A stretch of 64,000 bases of DNA. It comes from Melaminivora sp034675505. GTDB lineage: Bacteria > Pseudomonadota > Gammaproteobacteria > Burkholderiales > Burkholderiaceae_C. Of this stretch, positions 46,381 through 54,437 are shown one piece after another. The translations under genes and the position numbers were made by a program. Each line of letters opens with the position of its first letter. The first letter of the stretch is position 1. The stretch is from NCBI GenBank assembly GCA_034675505.1, contig JAUCDD010000025.1:434001-498000 (forward strand), read 5' to 3'. The notes under the pieces were generated by a model. It worked only from the letters and a program-made list of their open reading frames with translations. It searched no databases and was not told the DNA's origin.

Positions 46381-48027
46381 CTATTCCTGAGTTGGCTCAA
46401 GCCGGTGCAGGCTCTGTCCATGGGCAATCTTGATCCTCAATCCCCCGTCCTGGTTTGGTGGGTAGGGGCAGTATTCGACCTTCTTGGCGTGTAGCAGATG
46501 GTGCAAGGCCAAATTCAGGCGCATTGCCGCCCCGTTGCGCCGGAACGGGCCAGACCTGAGGATGGTGTTGCGCTCCAATGTGAAGCTGCCGTCGTGCAAT
46601 GGCAGTACCCCTTTGGATGGTACGGGGGCAGTGGCTTTCCTTATCAGCCATGCTTCCAGGCTCTGGGCGTCAGTCGCGATGTGCGTTGGGTGCTTGTAGG
46701 GTGGAGCGAAGGTATGCAGATATGCCTGCAAGTACCAGTCAACCAAACGGCACGCTTGCGGGACGCAATCGTCCACCATGGATATTTTCGTCTCGCTGTG
46801 AAGCCGCCTCTCACTGGCATGTATGCTGGCACATAAGACCAAAGCGATGCGCCAGGCGTTTTCCTGCAGGCGCGAGAGATAGGCATTCAGTCCGGGAAAC
46901 AGGTTTGCATAAGGCTTGGCGTCACAACCAAGCGCCGCTACCTTTTGCAAGTCGTCTGATCCAAGGTCTTCCAGGTGCACAACATACGCCAGGCGCGAGA
47001 GAGCCATCCGGTAGGTCAAGTCCTTGAAACGGTCGAGAACGATTTGGGCTTGTGTCGATCGATCGGGCAGATATTGCCCCGCTCCGATGGCCTCTATCCT
47101 CAACTCCGGCATCGGCGCTTGAGCCTGTAACGGGGTGAACAGGCAGCGCTCCAAAAAGCCATGGTCGCTGGCATTTTCTGGTTGAGCTGCAAGATGTGCG
47201 GCCAAGGAAGCCGGGCGAACACTGAAACAGACGCTCATCCGTGAGTTCTGCCATTGCACTTGGCCTGTGCCTTTTGGTTGCCCTGCGTTCAGGATTGCTT
47301 CCGAGGGGGTGGATCGCTGCGTCTGCAGGGCCTCCTTGAGGCGTACATAGGAGCTGCCATCCCGCGTGTCTTTGCTGTCCCAGGCTGTGCTCATGCTGTT
47401 GAGCTGGCTCAGTGCCTGGGTTTGCCACAGATGATCTGCTTCGGTATCGACGACAGCAACGATGTGCTGGCCTTTGTCCAGCGTAGCCTGGAGCACGTCC
47501 GAGGGCGCTCGCCCGAACACCAGCCTGGGAGGGGGAGCCGCTGTGGGTTTTTGCGTCAGGTGATGGGCCAGGGCGGCCTCAAGCACGGCATGCTCATTGA
47601 GGGGCTTCAGGCTGGGTGCAGCATCGCGGCTGGAAGGCTCTGCATTTCTGGCTAGGGACGCTGTCACCTTGTCTTCGAGCAAACGGTGTTGCTGGCGCCA
47701 CTGGTTTAGCCTGCGCTCGTTGCCTTTGCTGTTCAGGTGCACGTAGGCCTCTTGGGCCTTTTGCAAGCCAGCAAACAGCTGACTGACAACTCCATTTTTG
47801 GCTGCACCGGAACCGTCCACGTTGACCATGAACAGGGATGCGTTGGTGAGGCGGCCATCATGGTGAACGACTTGGTAACCCCGCTGGGCTGCTGCAGCGA
47901 GGGCGGCCAAAGCTGTGCTGGCTATGACGGGCGCTGATGCTCCGGTCAGCACGTGGGTTGCCGCCACTACCTGCTGCAGTGCAGGCGGCAGTGCATCAAT
48001 GGGAAACGGCGGCAAGGGTGTTGTCAT
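46381..48027 (-). CDS. DUF3987 domain protein (primase/helicase-associated family)
   Basis: ATG at 48027, 548 residues; the upstream in-frame extension lacks coding character. 'PFPIDALPPALQQVVAATHV', 'APVIASTALAALAAAAQRGY', 'LFMVNVDGSGAAKNGVVSQL' (a degenerate P-loop-like GSGAAKN), 'LVFGRAPSDVLQATLDKGQH', 'RMSVCFSVRPASLAAHLA' and 'FLERCLFTPLQAQAP' follow the DUF3987 layout, a family related to phage/plasmid replicative helicase-primase proteins. The canonical Lys of the P-loop is followed by Asn-Gly rather than Ser/Thr, so ATPase activity is uncertain. Likely element replication. Confidence 0.8.
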   Translation of the reverse strand: MTTPLPPFPIDALPPALQQVVAATHVLTGASAPVIASTALAALAAAAQRGYQVVHHDGRLTNASLFMVNVDGSGAAKNGVVSQLFAGLQKAQEAYVHLNSKGNERRLNQWRQQHRLLEDKVTASLARNAEPSSRDAAPSLKPLNEHAVLEAALAHHLTQKPTAAPPPRLVFGRAPSDVLQATLDKGQHIVAVVDTEADHLWQTQALSQLNSMSTAWDSKDTRDGSSYVRLKEALQTQRSTPSEAILNAGQPKGTGQVQWQNSRMSVCFSVRPASLAAHLAAQPENASDHGFLERCLFTPLQAQAPMPELRIEAIGAGQYLPDRSTQAQIVLDRFKDLTYRMALSRLAYVVHLEDLGSDDLQKVAALGCDAKPYANLFPGLNAYLSRLQENAWRIALVLCASIHASERRLHSETKISMVDDCVPQACRLVDWYLQAYLHTFAPPYKHPTHIATDAQSLEAWLIRKATAPVPSKGVLPLHDGSFTLERNTILRSGPFRRNGAAMRLNLALHHLLHAKKVEYCPYPPNQDGGLRIKIAHGQSLHRLEPTQE

Positions 48028-48244
48028 GGGCGCGCGAAGTGGAAGGTTGGTTTGATGTGACGCCTGCAGGAGGCTGTCCGACAGCAGGCAATGCTGCCAC
48101 CGATCTGCCGTGTGCCCGCCTCCGGGCAGATGCCCGCAAAAAACCAAACCCTGCCGCACCGTCAGGCGCAGCAGGGCTTGTCATGGGGTGTGGAGCTGTT
48201 GGGACAACTCCCGGGTGTGATCGCCTGGAGTGTGTGGGCCAGCG

Positions 48245-48565
48245 TTACGCCGGCGAGTGGCTCTTGAGCCAGTCCTTGAGCGCAGCGTCGATGCGCGTTT
48301 GCCAGCCGTCTCCGGTGGCCCGGAACGTCTGCACCACCTCGGGCGACAGGCGGATGGTGATGCGCTCCTTGGTCACCTCGGCCTTGGGCCGCCCGCGTGC
48401 GCGCGCCTGCCGGTTCATGGCCAGCAGCCCGGCGTGCAGATCAGCCGGCAACACGTCGCTGGCCGGGCGAAACCGCCGCATGTCCTGCTCGGTCAGCTCG
48501 CGCACCTCGCCTGCCGCATCGGTCAGCGGGGCCGTCTCTGGGTCAATCCTGTTGCGTGCGTTCAT
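48245..48565 (-). CDS. brnA: BrnA-type antitoxin, copy 1 (intact)
   Basis: ATG at 48565, 106 residues. N-terminal 'MNARNRIDPETAPLTDAAG', 'ELTEQDMRRFRPASDVLP', then the ribbon-helix-helix 'RITIRLSPEVVQTFRATGDG' and 'WQTRIDAALKDWLKSHSPA'. This is the CopG/BrnA fold binding DNA and the BrnT toxin. It overlaps the end of its partner toxin gene. The partner is broken here by a 14-bp deletion, so this antitoxin is orphaned, but it could still neutralise or regulate related loci at 58-60 kb. Confidence 0.88.
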   Translation of the reverse strand: MNARNRIDPETAPLTDAAGEVRELTEQDMRRFRPASDVLPADLHAGLLAMNRQARARGRPKAEVTKERITIRLSPEVVQTFRATGDGWQTRIDAALKDWLKSHSPA

Positions 48566-48720
48566 ACCTGCGCTCCTCCCTGGCGTTGGCCTTGCGAAAG
48601 CTGATGATGCGGATGCCGCCTGGCGTGGGCGTGAAGCACAGAACGTGCAGCCGCTCATCGAGCCAGGCCACGCTCGGCAACGTTGCGTGCGTTCTTGGTC
48701 GGGTCGAAGCTGATGTCCAT
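48543..48720 (-). pseudogene. BrnT-type toxin, copy 1, broken by a 14-bp deletion
   Basis: ATG at 48720. It begins 'MDISFDPTKNARNVAER' and then, compared with the copy at 60072, lacks 14 bp, after which the frame hits a TGA about 22 codons in. The downstream remains ('CFTPTPGGIRIISFRKAN' in another frame) are still readable up to 48543. So the toxin is inactive while the antitoxin is kept. It sits immediately beyond the integrase stop codon. Confidence 0.85.
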
Positions 48721-48787
48721 CGCTATTTATTGTATGTACTGAATATCGGAAAACAAGGACGGCGCACGGGGCAGCGTCGCTCCTGGC

Positions 48788-50038
48788 TCAGAGGGATGCT
48801 CGGCGTTCGATCCGCCGCTCAATGTGACGCCCAATGCCTTCGTCCCCGCAGGTGCCTGGCGCCAGCCTGACCGGCCCCAGCATCACGCCGCCTACGGCCT
48901 TGGTTGCCTCGTTGGCTGCTTCTCGCAGCGTGTCCTGGCTCAGGTGGGCATAGCGCTGGGTGGTCTTGACCTGGGTGTGGCCCAGTATGTGCTGCACCTC
49001 ATACAGGGTACGCCCGGCGTTGACCAGCAGGCTGGCAAAGCTGTGGCGCAGGTCGTGGATGCGCACATCCGCCAGCCCAGCCCGTTTGCGCGCCGTATCC
49101 CAGGCGTAGAAGATGGACACGAATGGCTTGCCTGTCTTCGGGTTGGCAAAGGCCCAGGGACAACCCTCCTGATGGGGCACGGTACCCAGGATTTGCACAG
49201 CTCCATCGGACAGTGGAACGTGACGCGCCTTGCCTGACTTGCTCATGGCGATGCGCCAGATGCGTCGCTGCAGATCAAAGTCCTCCCAGCGGGCATCGAG
49301 CACTTCGCGCTTGCGCGCTCCCGTGAGGATCAGCATGGGCACGATATACGACAGCAGAGGGTTGTCGCTCTGACACAGTGCCTGGTACAGCCGCTGAGCC
49401 TCGGGCTGTGACAGGTAGCGCTCGCGCTGGTTGTTTTCCTGCAGCAAGGGCACGCCTCGGCAGGGGTTGGCTTTCACTCCCGGCACCTCCCAGCGCAGGG
49501 CTAGGTTGAAGATATAGCGCAGCAAGATCAACAGCCGATTGGCTGAGCCAGGGGCGGCGCCGGCGGCGTGGCGCTCTTGGTGCAATTTCTGAATGTCGGT
49601 GCGCACGATCTCGTCGAGATAGCGAGACCCCAGGCGAGGCAGCAGGTGGTTGCGCAACAGGCTCTCATCGGTGCTCCACGAGCGTTTGTAGGTACGCACG
49701 AAGGGCAGGTATTGATCCTGGATGAATTGCGCAAAGGTCGGCACTTGTTTGGCCTCGTCGCGCTCCTGGGCTGGATCGCCTCCGAGGATGATCTGCCTGC
49801 GTGCGGTGTCGGCCAGCTTGCGCGCTTGCTGCAAACTCACGTCATTCTCCGGAGCCAGGCGCAACTGCCGCGTCCTGCCACGCTTGTCCTGGTAGCGCAG
49901 GTAGTAGGTCTTGCCGCCGCTGGCGCGCACCTCCAGGATCAGGCCGCTGCACGTCGCGTCGTAGAAGTCGCATTTGCGCCTGCCTGGTGGACAGGTAGAG
50001 TTTCTTGCGAACTGCTGGGTCAGTTGGATGGTTGCCAT
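48788..50038 (-). CDS. int: Tyrosine recombinase/integrase (phage P4 type)
   Basis: ATG at 50038, 416 residues. N-terminal arm-binding DUF4102 segment ('CDFYDATCSGLILEVRASGG', 'YYLRYQDKRGRTRQLRLAP'), core-binding domain (residues 105-200; 'PTFAQFIQDQYLPFVRTYKR'), then the catalytic domain with R in 'LTGARKREVLDARWEDFDL', HxxR as 'HDLRHSFASLLVNAG', H in 'HILGHTQVKTT' and nucleophile Y in 'QRYAHL'. All active-site residues are present. It is divergent from an XRE regulator, and its 3' end abuts the brnTA block, a typical place for an att site. Probably drives element integration and excision. Confidence 0.95.
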   Translation of the reverse strand: MATIQLTQQFARNSTCPPGRRKCDFYDATCSGLILEVRASGGKTYYLRYQDKRGRTRQLRLAPENDVSLQQARKLADTARRQIILGGDPAQERDEAKQVPTFAQFIQDQYLPFVRTYKRSWSTDESLLRNHLLPRLGSRYLDEIVRTDIQKLHQERHAAGAAPGSANRLLILLRYIFNLALRWEVPGVKANPCRGVPLLQENNQRERYLSQPEAQRLYQALCQSDNPLLSYIVPMLILTGARKREVLDARWEDFDLQRRIWRIAMSKSGKARHVPLSDGAVQILGTVPHQEGCPWAFANPKTGKPFVSIFYAWDTARKRAGLADVRIHDLRHSFASLLVNAGRTLYEVQHILGHTQVKTTQRYAHLSQDTLREAANEATKAVGGVMLGPVRLAPGTCGDEGIGRHIERRIERRASL

Positions 50039-50052
50039 TGTCCGATGCAGTG

Positions 50053-50065
50053 ATTCAAATTGAAT
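50053..50065. promoter_or_regulatory. Palindrome in the int/xre divergent promoter
   Basis: ATTCAA A TTGAAT lies in the 21-nt gap between divergent starts. GTGATTCAA is repeated at 50081, inside the start of the XRE gene. A likely operator that lets the XRE protein control itself and the integrase. Confidence 0.6.
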
Positions 50066-50458
50066 ATTTTTAATTGCACCGTGATTCAAGACATCCGTCA
50101 AGGGCCAGACCCGACATACGTGGCCCTGCCCTTGAAGCTGGCTGTGGCGATACGGGCGCTGCGCAACGCCTTTGCGCTGAGCCAGACCGAGCTGGCCGAG
50201 CTGGCGCAATGCTCGCGTCCCACCATCAATAGGATCGAATCGGTCGATCAGGCCTCACCCAGGATGGCCACCGTCGAGCGCTTGCTGCAGGTGTTTCGTG
50301 ACCGAGGAGTGGAGATACAGATCCAGGATGCGCAGGTGGTGATCAACTGGACAGCGCAGGCCATCGAAGCAGCAACACAGGCTGCTGCCCGGAGCACCGG
50401 TAAGCACCCGTCTGGCAGGCAAACACAAGATCGTGCAGGACGGGCGCAGGAAGGCTGA
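50060..50458 (+). CDS. XRE-family regulator divergent from the integrase
   Basis: TTG at 50060 gives 132 residues; a GTG at 50081 is an alternative. Helix-turn-helix 'AFALSQTELAELAQCSRPTI' near residues 38-57 followed by 'ESVDQASPRMATVERLLQVF' and 'EIQIQDAQVVINW'. The basic C-terminal tail (residues 110-132) is low-complexity. A HipB/Cro-like repressor. Position suggests control of integrase expression. Confidence 0.82.
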   Translation: MNIFNCTVIQDIRQGPDPTYVALPLKLAVAIRALRNAFALSQTELAELAQCSRPTINRIESVDQASPRMATVERLLQVFRDRGVEIQIQDAQVVINWTAQAIEAATQAAARSTGKHPSGRQTQDRAGRAQEG

Positions 50459-50670
50459 GGGGAGGGCGACCCAGGTCAGAGGGTACGCGAGCGCCTGATT
50501 GGCGGGGCGGACACGCGAGGTTCGCAGGACGGCTGCAGGATGCGTGCAGGGCGCTTTGTGGGGGGGCTGGGGGTCAGGGAGACCGAAATCCTGGCTTGCT
50601 TGCAGGTCTATCGCAGGACGGCGCGTGACTGAGCCTGGGGGCCGGGGTTTTCCTTTGAAAAATCAACACC

Positions 50671-53607
50671 TTGGTGGGAGGGGAGACTTTTCTGCTCACT
50701 CAAGGTGTGGACAACATCCAGGGCACCAACGGCGACGACACCATCATCGCCGGCCCCGGCTCTGCAGGCGGCGCGCACACGCTGGGCGCATCCGACGTCA
50801 TCAACGGCGGCGGCGGCAACGACAAGATCATCATCACGTCGCAGGCAACGGCCGTTGGTGGTGAAAACCTCGTGCCGCGCATGACCAGCGTCGAGCAGGT
50901 GTTCATCCAGGCCGTGGGTACGACCGGCACCACCGTGAACATGATCAATGCCACGGGTTCCAAGGAAGTGTGGAGCGACAACTCCACCGACAACGTGTTT
51001 GTCACCAACTTGCAAGAAAAGGCCACCATCGGCGTCAAGGGTGGCAATGGCGGCAACGTGATGGTTGTCCAGGCTGCGGCTCCTGCCTTGACAGGTGATC
51101 TGGCAGTTGCCCTGAACGGTGCCAACGCCGCTGTGCTGGCCGTCAACGCCACTGGCTTGGCCGGCGCGGCTGGCTACACCTCCACCACGATCAACACGAC
51201 GGTGGGCAACAACGCCATCACCGGTCTGGCGGGCACGCAGACCAGCCAGCTTGGCGTGCTGGACGTGGGCAATGCACTGAACAAGGTGACCGTGACCGGC
51301 GACGGCGCCGTGCGCGTGATCAATGACCTGGCTGCCACGGTCCGCACCATCGACGCTTCGGCCAACAAGGGCGGTGTGAACTTCAACATCGCCAACAACA
51401 CCGGCAACGTCACTTTCACCGGCGGCGACGGCAACGATCGCATCAACTTCGGCGGTACGCTGAATCTGCAGGACAAGGTCGACGGCGGCGCTGGCCGTGA
51501 CATCCTGGGCGTGACCGACCAGTCGTTCATCATCCCTGGTCTGCAAGTGTCCAACGTGGAAGTGCTGGAGCTGAATACGCTCAACGGCACCCTCAACGCC
51601 GCCCTGATCGCTGGTGTGGATGAAGTGCGCGTGACGACCACGCTCAACAACGGCGTCGTCAACGGCTTGACCAGCAACAGCACCTTCGTGACCAACGCAG
51701 CCGGCACCGCCACGCTGAACCTGGTCAACGCCCAGGTGGCTGGCACCAACGATACGTTGAACCTGAAGACTGGGATCGCGGGTGGCACCCCGAATGCGCC
51801 GACGATGTTGAGCGTCATGGCAGCGGGCGTGGAAAACATTGTGTACACCCAAAACAACGCAGCCAACGCCGGTGCGAGCACCTCGGTCGGTTTCTTTGAC
51901 ACCGACGGGCAAGTGGATGTAACCAGCCTGACCATCAACAACAACGCCGGCAACAATGCCTACGTTGATTGGCTGACAAACACCATCAAGACGGTGGACG
52001 CTTCGGCTGCCCAGGGCAACGTGCGTGTCTCGATCTCGACGGGTAATGCCACCAACGGCGTGACCATCAAGGGCGGTGCAGGCAACGACCTGCTGATCGG
52101 CGGCGACGGCAAGGACGTGATCAACGGTGGCGCCGGCAACGACGTCATCTCTGGCGACGCCTACACCTTCGTTGCTGGTACGGGCGGCGCTGCTGTCAAG
52201 CAGGTGAGCACCATCACGATCTCCACCGCTGAAGTGGGTGATACCTTCACCATCGGCGGCCAGAACGTGGTTTGGACTGGCGTCGCTGCGACCGATAACG
52301 CCAACGTGATCAGTGCCATCAACGCCACTGTGAGCGGCAGCACGCCCTCCAGCGTGGTGGCTTCTGGTGCCGGTGTCTATACCATCACCGGTGCCACCAA
52401 CGGTGCTGCTTTCTCGCTGCCCTCGGTGAGCGCGACGAACCTGGCTGCCGCGCCCGAAGTGTCTACCGTGACGGTCAATAACGCCTCTGCTTACGACAAC
52501 GGTGACGTCGTGCGCGTGACGGTCAATGGCGCAAATTATGACTACGCTGTTACGGCCAATGGCACTACCGCTGCTGCGGTGGCGGCTGGGCTTCAGACGC
52601 TGATTAACGGCGGCGGTCAAATGACTGCAGCGGCAACCGGCAACGTTCTGACGTTGACAGGCGTCACAACGAGCAACTACACCATCTCGTCGTCCATCAC
52701 GAATGCCGGTACCAATGTTGCTCTCGTTCCTTCCGTTCTGACTATCACGCCGAACGACTTGGAAGCGGGCGAAGCCCTCACAGTCACCCTGGGTGGGACA
52801 GCTTATTCGATCGCCTTCAACACGACCGTGGGACAGACGTTGACCGATTTCGTTGCGGCGAATGGAGCAGCCATTAACGGCGCCACTGGCGGTACTTTGG
52901 CGGTGTCGGGCTCCACTTTGACCGTGACCCAAGCGGCCGGCACTGGACTGAACATCACTACAGGTTCCGGTGCAATCACAGGGGGTGATGGCGGGACGGT
53001 GACGGTCGGATACGTTGCAGGCAACCCGGGCTATGCCATCACTGCCAATGCGGCGCCGACGGTTGCCGACAATGCTCCTGCAGCAGCCGGTGCCAACACC
53101 CAGACCATTGTCACCGCCACGCCTACTGCAGGTCAGATGTCCAATGACCAGTACTTCGGCGGCACCGCTGCAGCCGACATCCTCACGGGTGGTGAGGGCA
53201 GCGACACGTTCTACTTCTTCAGCGGCTCCAACGGCTTCACCGGCACGGCGTTCACCACCATGGACACCATCACCGACCTGAACCTGGGCGGCGCAGGCCA
53301 GAGCGTGGGTGTGGACCGTATCGTGCTGAGCGCCAACACGTTCAACGCTTTCGCGCCTACTGATCTGATCAACGGCGGCACGGCCGTGACCATGACCGGC
53401 CCGACGCTGGCCAGCGCCTACCAGGCACTGTTCAACGCCGGCGGCGCCTTGAATGGCTCGGTCAACGATGTGGGTCTGTTCACGTATGGTGGCGACACCT
53501 ATCTGATCGCCACCGACGGCAACTCTGCCACCAACACCGGCGACGTGATCATCAAGGTCACTGGCGTGGTCGGCACGCTGGACATCAGCGACATCGTCGT
53601 GATGTAA
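50671..53607 (+). CDS. S-layer-like RTX protein, 5'-truncated second copy (candidate silent cassette)
   Basis: Open for 978 codons from a TTG at 50671, with no frameshift. No Shine-Dalgarno or promoter is evident and the N-terminal domain (residues 1-160 of the first copy) is missing: homology starts abruptly at about 50684-50695. RTX repeats are kept ('GTNGDDTIIAGPGS', 'GGDGKDVINGGAGNDVISG'). To 51770 the sequence is near-identical in blocks to the first copy; after that the central beta region is different and the C-terminal secretion-type end ('DILTGGEGSDTFYFFSG' to 'TLDISDIVVM') is related only. If recombined behind the expressed 5' end it would give a different S-layer protein. Confidence 0.82.
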   Translation: MVGGETFLLTQGVDNIQGTNGDDTIIAGPGSAGGAHTLGASDVINGGGGNDKIIITSQATAVGGENLVPRMTSVEQVFIQAVGTTGTTVNMINATGSKEVWSDNSTDNVFVTNLQEKATIGVKGGNGGNVMVVQAAAPALTGDLAVALNGANAAVLAVNATGLAGAAGYTSTTINTTVGNNAITGLAGTQTSQLGVLDVGNALNKVTVTGDGAVRVINDLAATVRTIDASANKGGVNFNIANNTGNVTFTGGDGNDRINFGGTLNLQDKVDGGAGRDILGVTDQSFIIPGLQVSNVEVLELNTLNGTLNAALIAGVDEVRVTTTLNNGVVNGLTSNSTFVTNAAGTATLNLVNAQVAGTNDTLNLKTGIAGGTPNAPTMLSVMAAGVENIVYTQNNAANAGASTSVGFFDTDGQVDVTSLTINNNAGNNAYVDWLTNTIKTVDASAAQGNVRVSISTGNATNGVTIKGGAGNDLLIGGDGKDVINGGAGNDVISGDAYTFVAGTGGAAVKQVSTITISTAEVGDTFTIGGQNVVWTGVAATDNANVISAINATVSGSTPSSVVASGAGVYTITGATNGAAFSLPSVSATNLAAAPEVSTVTVNNASAYDNGDVVRVTVNGANYDYAVTANGTTAAAVAAGLQTLINGGGQMTAAATGNVLTLTGVTTSNYTISSSITNAGTNVALVPSVLTITPNDLEAGEALTVTLGGTAYSIAFNTTVGQTLTDFVAANGAAINGATGGTLAVSGSTLTVTQAAGTGLNITTGSGAITGGDGGTVTVGYVAGNPGYAITANAAPTVADNAPAAAGANTQTIVTATPTAGQMSNDQYFGGTAAADILTGGEGSDTFYFFSGSNGFTGTAFTTMDTITDLNLGGAGQSVGVDRIVLSANTFNAFAPTDLINGGTAVTMTGPTLASAYQALFNAGGALNGSVNDVGLFTYGGDTYLIATDGNSATNTGDVIIKVTGVVGTLDISDIVVM
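50695..51770 (+). repeat. Direct repeat shared with the first S-layer gene, copy 2
   Basis: Counterpart of 35761-36836 at a constant offset of 14,934, same orientation. Long near-identical runs flank a diverged segment (about 51048-51225). Confidence 0.9.
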
Positions 53608-53666
53608 GGAACGGCGGCTGCGCGAGAGGCTCTGCCCGAGCAAACTCTCTCGCGCCCTGACGCTCC

Positions 53667-53707
53667 AACCCCCCAAGCCTGGCGACAGGCGCGGGGGGTT
53701 TCCTTTA
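53667..53707 (+). terminator. Terminator of the second S-layer copy
   Basis: AACCCCCC ... GCGGGGGGTT followed by TCCTTT, with an inner hairpin (GCCTGGCGACAGGC). Different in sequence from the terminator of the first copy. Confidence 0.75.
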
Positions 53708-53761
53708 TCTGTCGCCCCTGCGCCCATTCCCTTTGTTGGCTTTCGCTCCCAGCCCCTTGCC

Positions 53762-54331
53762 ATGACCTCGATACCCGACCTCAGCGCCCAAGTCCAGCAG
53801 TCGACCCCACAGCAGCAACAGCCCCAAGTGCAAATGTTGCGCCTGCAGGACCCCAACGAAGCCTTCCGCGCCATCAGTCTGCTCATGGGCGCGGACAAGG
53901 ACTATGCCGCCACACCGCTGGCGATTGCCCAGCGGCTGTGGACAGCCGTTTGCCAAGGGCGCTACTGGCTGCTGGTGGCCGGCAGCGAACCCGTTGGTTG
54001 CGTGCTGTGGGGAGAGATCAGCAACGCCGTCTTGGCCAGCGCCGTGCGTCAGCGCCGCGAGCCCACCAGCCAGCAACTGCAAGAGCGCGGTGACGCGCTG
54101 CTGGCGCTGGCCTTGCTAGCCAAGAGCCCCGCCTTGGTCAGCGGCCTGTGGCGCCACTTCGTGCGCCAAAACGCCCAGCGTCCCATCCTGGCCATACGCC
54201 ACTTCGGGCAGCGCAACCAACAGCCACGCTTCTTGCTATACCTCGACGGGCACGTCTGCAGCGACGAGCAGTTGCAGCAATGGCTCAGCCAGCATCCCGA
54301 AGAGGCTGAAAGCGCCGTTGGTGGAGAATAA
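53762..54331 (+). CDS. RTX toxin-activating lysine-acyltransferase-like protein (HlyC/RtxC family)
   Basis: ATG at 53762, 189 residues. A Gln-rich start, then 'FRAISLLMGADKDYAATPLA', 'RLWTAVCQGRYWLLVAGSEP' and 'VGCVLWGEISNAVLASAV', which follow the HlyC layout (helix, P-L, Q-Y-W-L-L, V-x-x-x-x-W-x-x-I/L-S). HlyC-type enzymes use acyl-ACP to acylate lysines of RTX proteins. The catalytic His of HlyC is not obvious at its usual place (LLMG instead of LGH), so this may be a divergent or inactive member. It follows the truncated S-layer copy and has no counterpart after the first copy. Confidence 0.55.
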   Translation: MTSIPDLSAQVQQSTPQQQQPQVQMLRLQDPNEAFRAISLLMGADKDYAATPLAIAQRLWTAVCQGRYWLLVAGSEPVGCVLWGEISNAVLASAVRQRREPTSQQLQERGDALLALALLAKSPALVSGLWRHFVRQNAQRPILAIRHFGQRNQQPRFLLYLDGHVCSDEQLQQWLSQHPEEAESAVGGE

Positions 54332-54376
54332 AAGGACACCCACTTTTAAAAGAATAAAAGGACACCCACTTTTATT
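54327..54376. repeat. Transposase-associated palindrome, two tandem copies
   Basis: AATAAAAGGACACCCAC followed by TTTTA, repeated at 54327 and 54353. Same motif as at 38742, ahead of the second transposase copy. Confidence 0.88.
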
Positions 54377-54437
54377 CACATAAAACCCGACGTCTGGCAC
54401 ACTGTCTCAGCCTCCGTTGACAAGTGAGGTTGCCGCC

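Larger units (their letters stand above)
40094..50670. mobile_element. Putative integrative element lying between the duplicated S-layer blocks
   Basis: This segment separates the two related blocks (S-layer, transposase, antitoxin fragment). Content: higBA-type pair, glycine-zipper protein, DUF932, YqaJ recombinase, metal-binding protein, inovirus Gp2-like protein, DUF3987 protein, BrnA/BrnT, tyrosine integrase, XRE regulator. Integrase, recombination and Rep-like functions support mobility. Conjugation, relaxase and phage structural genes are absent, so it is either a small satellite or a remnant. Exact ends and att sites are not visible; limits given are the outer bounds. Confidence 0.6.

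Noticed and set aside
46043..46427. Short minus-strand ORFs between Gp2-like and DUF3987 genes as an AlpA-type regulator
   Set aside because: No helix-turn-helix or AlpA motif, Pro/Ser-rich composition, and no ribosome binding site.
40094..50670. Element classified as a conjugative element (ICE/Tn4371-like) or a prophage
   Set aside because: No relaxase, type IV secretion, capsid or tail gene is present; only integration, recombination and Rep-like functions are seen.
50608..53898. A 1096-codon open frame on the minus strand opposite the second S-layer copy
   Set aside because: It is a shadow caused by the skewed codon use of the S-layer gene (Asn/Thr/Gly-rich); its translation is His/Arg/Gly-rich without motifs, and the same shadow appears opposite copy 1.
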